Assembly (NCBI GenBank): GCA_021443825.1
Contig: JABUTE010000177.1
Span: forward strand, 1-7,754
Length of the DNA: 7,754 nucleotides
From: Bacillota bacterium
Lineage (GTDB): Bacteria; Bacillota; Clostridia; Peptostreptococcales; Anaerovoracaceae
Direction of reading: 5' to 3'
The notes beneath the pieces were generated by a model that saw nothing but the letters and a program-made list of their open reading frames with translations, was not told where the DNA came from and searched no databases. Of this stretch, positions 6,114 to 7,754 are shown one piece after another (the stretch's first letter is position 1; every line of letters starts with the position of its first letter). Position numbers and translations under genes: made by a program.

Positions 6114-7754
6114 CTATTCCGCAGCGAATTCCACCACGCGAACTTCGCCGTCGTAAACATACAGCGTTGCAGAGGAAGCATATTCCGTAAATTTGGCTTT
6201 ATCGGTCCAGGTCTTCGTATCCAGATTGTAATAGGCCGTCTCGTCTGTTACCAGATAAGTGGAGGTTCCGTAGGTGACGGCTTTATTTCCGATCCAGCCG
6301 GTGGCAGGAATATCGGAAAGCTTGGTCATGGGCTCCAGCCAGGAGTAGATCCCCTCTGCGGTGACATGGATGGCGATGTACTTGCCCTTTGCAACGCCGG
6401 AGGGAACAAAGCCCTTGGTGAAGGTATGATCGCCTGCGGCGTCGGTGACCGTGAAGGTGCAGGAGGTGTACGTGTCGCCATCCTCATCCTCTGACTCTTC
6501 GGTAACGACCGAGGTGACCTTTCCGTAGACGACGCTGCCGACGGTATCATCGCCCGATACGTGGATCAGATTGAGCCGCTCCTGTCCGAAGGAGGATACT
6601 CTTACCTGAGAGTTATAGAACTTGGAATCGACGGTCACATCGAGCGCGACCTCGGTCTTTCCGATGGTAACCGTCAAGGTGCCCTCCTTGCTGACACTGC
6701 CGGTCATGTTGGAGGTCATGCCCTCTTCGGTCGCTACACCTGCGATCTTTCCGTCTGCGGTAAACAGAAGCAGCAGCTGCTTTCCGGGCTTATACTGACC
6801 GAGAGCTGCCTTGGCCGAATCCAGAACGATGAATTCCCTGCCCATGACGGTAATGGTATCGGGGCTCTTGGGGCTGCCGGTGCAGTCTTCGTAGTAGGCG
6901 CTGACGCGGGTATCGCAAAGCTCGATCCTTCTTAAGGTGCGGTCGAAGGTGGCTACATCGTATTTGCGGATCTGCTCGGCGGTGACCTTAGATCCGTTCT
7001 TATACAGGGTATAGGAAGCGCCGCCGGTCAGGAGATCAAAGCCGGCGGTGCTGCCATTAGCCTGAACGATCACTGCGCCTTCACCGGCATCGAACAGACC
7101 GGCCTTGCGCAGCTGGGCGCCCTCATCGGTATAGGCGATCAGCTCGACCGTCTCGCCCCGCAAAGATTTATCCTGCTTTCCGGGCAGCTGATAGCTTTGG
7201 CCGCAGAGCTCGACCGTCAGATTGCCTTCGGTATCGACGGCTCCGGTGGTGTTGGTATAGATGCCGGAGGTTCCGGGAGCGGCGGCGCCGGCGATCTTGC
7301 CGTCTGCCGTAAAGAGGAAGACTGCCTGCTGGCCGGGGGTAAAGGCAGCAACTTCTGCTTCAGCACCCTCCAGCACATCGAAGGTGTTTCCGCCCAGCAG
7401 ATAAACGATCTGGGGCTTTTCGGCATCAGGCGAGGCATATTCGTAATAGGCATTGAGCCGCTGGTCGCACAGCTCGATCACCTTCCGCTCCACATCGTAG
7501 GTGGCTACATCCCACTTGCGGATGTCAGCAGGAGTGCAGACCTTGCCGTTGCGGTAAAGGCGAAAACCGCTGCCCTCTGCCAGATCGGCAAACCCGTCGG
7601 TGGAGCCGTCGGCAGCTACGATAATGCAGTCGGTATCGTTATAGACGATCTCAGAGGTGCCGGGAATAAAGGTGAGCGCCTTGCCCTTGGCATTGAGCAC
7701 CACCTGTCCGGTCATGCCGGTCAGGGTGGAGGAAGTGATCTTGCAGACCATAGA
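6114..7754 (-). CDS. Surface or S-layer-type repeat protein, C-terminal part (cut by right edge)
   Basis: About 546 residues are visible; the frame stays open at the right edge, so the N terminus (signal peptide, any anchoring domain) is missing. The in-frame ATG at 7751 has no special claim to be the start. Numbering from that Met, two related modules are evident. Residues 47-155 contain IRKWDVATYDVERKVIELCD, YYEYASP and FTADGKIAG. Residues 231-338 contain IRKYDVATFDRTLRRIELCD, YYEDCTGSP and FTADGKIAG. A linking strand TG-x-V-x(3-4)-G-x-LT recurs near 13, 169 and 349. The tail (377-545) is a different beta-rich region with an acidic stretch SEDEDGDTYTS (420-430) and ends in VRVVEFAAE. Composition (many T, V, G, Y, few basic residues) suits a secreted beta-rich protein. 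From memory such DVATY repeats occur in S-layer homology proteins of Oscillospiraceae, but no SLH domain is seen here. Function unknown; possibly structural or adhesive. A strong terminator follows. Confidence 0.8.
   Translation of the reverse strand, partial: SMVCKITSSTLTGMTGQVVLNAKGKALTFIPGTSEIVYNDTDCIIVAADGSTDGFADLAEGSGFRLYRNGKVCTPADIRKWDVATYDVERKVIELCDQRLNAYYEYASPDAEKPQIVYLLGGNTFDVLEGAEAEVAAFTPGQQAVFLFTADGKIAGAAAPGTSGIYTNTTGAVDTEGNLTVELCGQSYQLPGKQDKSLRGETVELIAYTDEGAQLRKAGLFDAGEGAVIVQANGSTAGFDLLTGGASYTLYKNGSKVTAEQIRKYDVATFDRTLRRIELCDTRVSAYYEDCTGSPKSPDTITVMGREFIVLDSAKAALGQYKPGKQLLLLFTADGKIAGVATEEGMTSNMTGSVSKEGTLTVTIGKTEVALDVTVDSKFYNSQVRVSSFGQERLNLIHVSGDDTVGSVVYGKVTSVVTEESEDEDGDTYTSCTFTVTDAAGDHTFTKGFVPSGVAKGKYIAIHVTAEGIYSWLEPMTKLSDIPATGWIGNKAVTYGTSTYLVTDETAYYNLDTKTWTDKAKFTEYASSATLYVYDGEVRVVEFAAE
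6738..7061 (-). repeat. Protein-level repeat module 2 in the surface protein gene
   Basis: Encodes residues 231-338, from ANGSTAGF to FTADGKIAG, the second copy of the module at 7287-7613 (324 against 327 bases). Between the copies lies a linker with the TG-x-V strand and an extra segment (about residues 195-225) that is absent before module 1 in the visible part. Confidence 0.85.
7287..7613 (-). repeat. Protein-level repeat module 1 in the surface protein gene
   Basis: Encodes residues 47-155 of the visible protein, from AADGSTDGF to FTADGKIAG. It aligns without difficulty to the module at 6738-7061: DGST/NGST, LYRNG/LYKNG, DVATY/DVATF, IELCD/IELCD, AYYE/AYYE, then the identical FTADGKIAG. 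The end segments are also close at DNA level, with shared runs such as gcgatctt and ccgtctgc. Confidence 0.85.

Noticed and set aside
6087..6494. Plus-strand open frame of 135 codons starting after the terminator hairpin
   Set aside because: It is antisense to the surface protein tail, has no ribosome binding site or family motif, and disappears as a shadow of the minus-strand gene.

Overview
The window is a dense bacterial segment with every supported gene on the minus strand, so transcription runs from right to left. The organism looks like an anaerobic Firmicute of class Clostridia, possibly an Oscillospiraceae-type gut bacterium. This rests on strong AGGAG-type ribosome binding sites, a TTG start, TagG/TagH-like ABC export proteins with an LSSGM signature, and a repeat-built surface protein of the kind I associate with S-layer homology proteins of that group. 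The rank below class is a guess from memory, since no rRNA or housekeeping marker is present.

Right part (6114-7754): the C-terminal part of a large secreted or surface protein, cut by the window edge. It contains two clearly related modules of about 110 residues plus a third copy of the linking strand. It ends at a TAG and is followed by a strong intrinsic terminator (6049-6081).

Middle (5937-6053): a short intergenic region with an extended -10 promoter (TGGTATAAT on the minus strand). The promoter position shows that the first gene, a PLP-dependent threonine-aldolase-type enzyme, starts at 5936 and not at the upstream ATG at 5984.

Left part (1-4788): a surface polysaccharide cluster in transcription order. 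It holds a membrane phosphoglycosyl transferase (first sugar onto polyprenyl phosphate), an ABC-2 export permease carrying a long extra N-terminal membrane domain, its ATPase, a GT-A family 2 glycosyltransferase, and the start of a second family 2 glycosyltransferase running off the left edge. Gaps are 21 nt or less, with one ATGA stop/start overlap, so these genes are almost certainly one operon. The aldolase gene 80 nt upstream is probably co-transcribed, as I see no terminator or convincing promoter in between. The logic is ABC-transporter-dependent glycan export: the lipid-linked glycan is started by the phosphoglycosyl transferase, extended in the cytoplasm by the glycosyltransferases, and flipped out by the permease/ATPase pair.

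The most unusual object is the 535-residue permease. Its last 250 residues are a complete TagG/Wzm-type permease, and its first 280 or so residues are an additional polytopic membrane domain whose layout loosely recalls acyltransferase-3 proteins. I found no CRISPR array, tRNA, rRNA, insertion sequence or integrase. No stretch over 300 bases lacks a gene.
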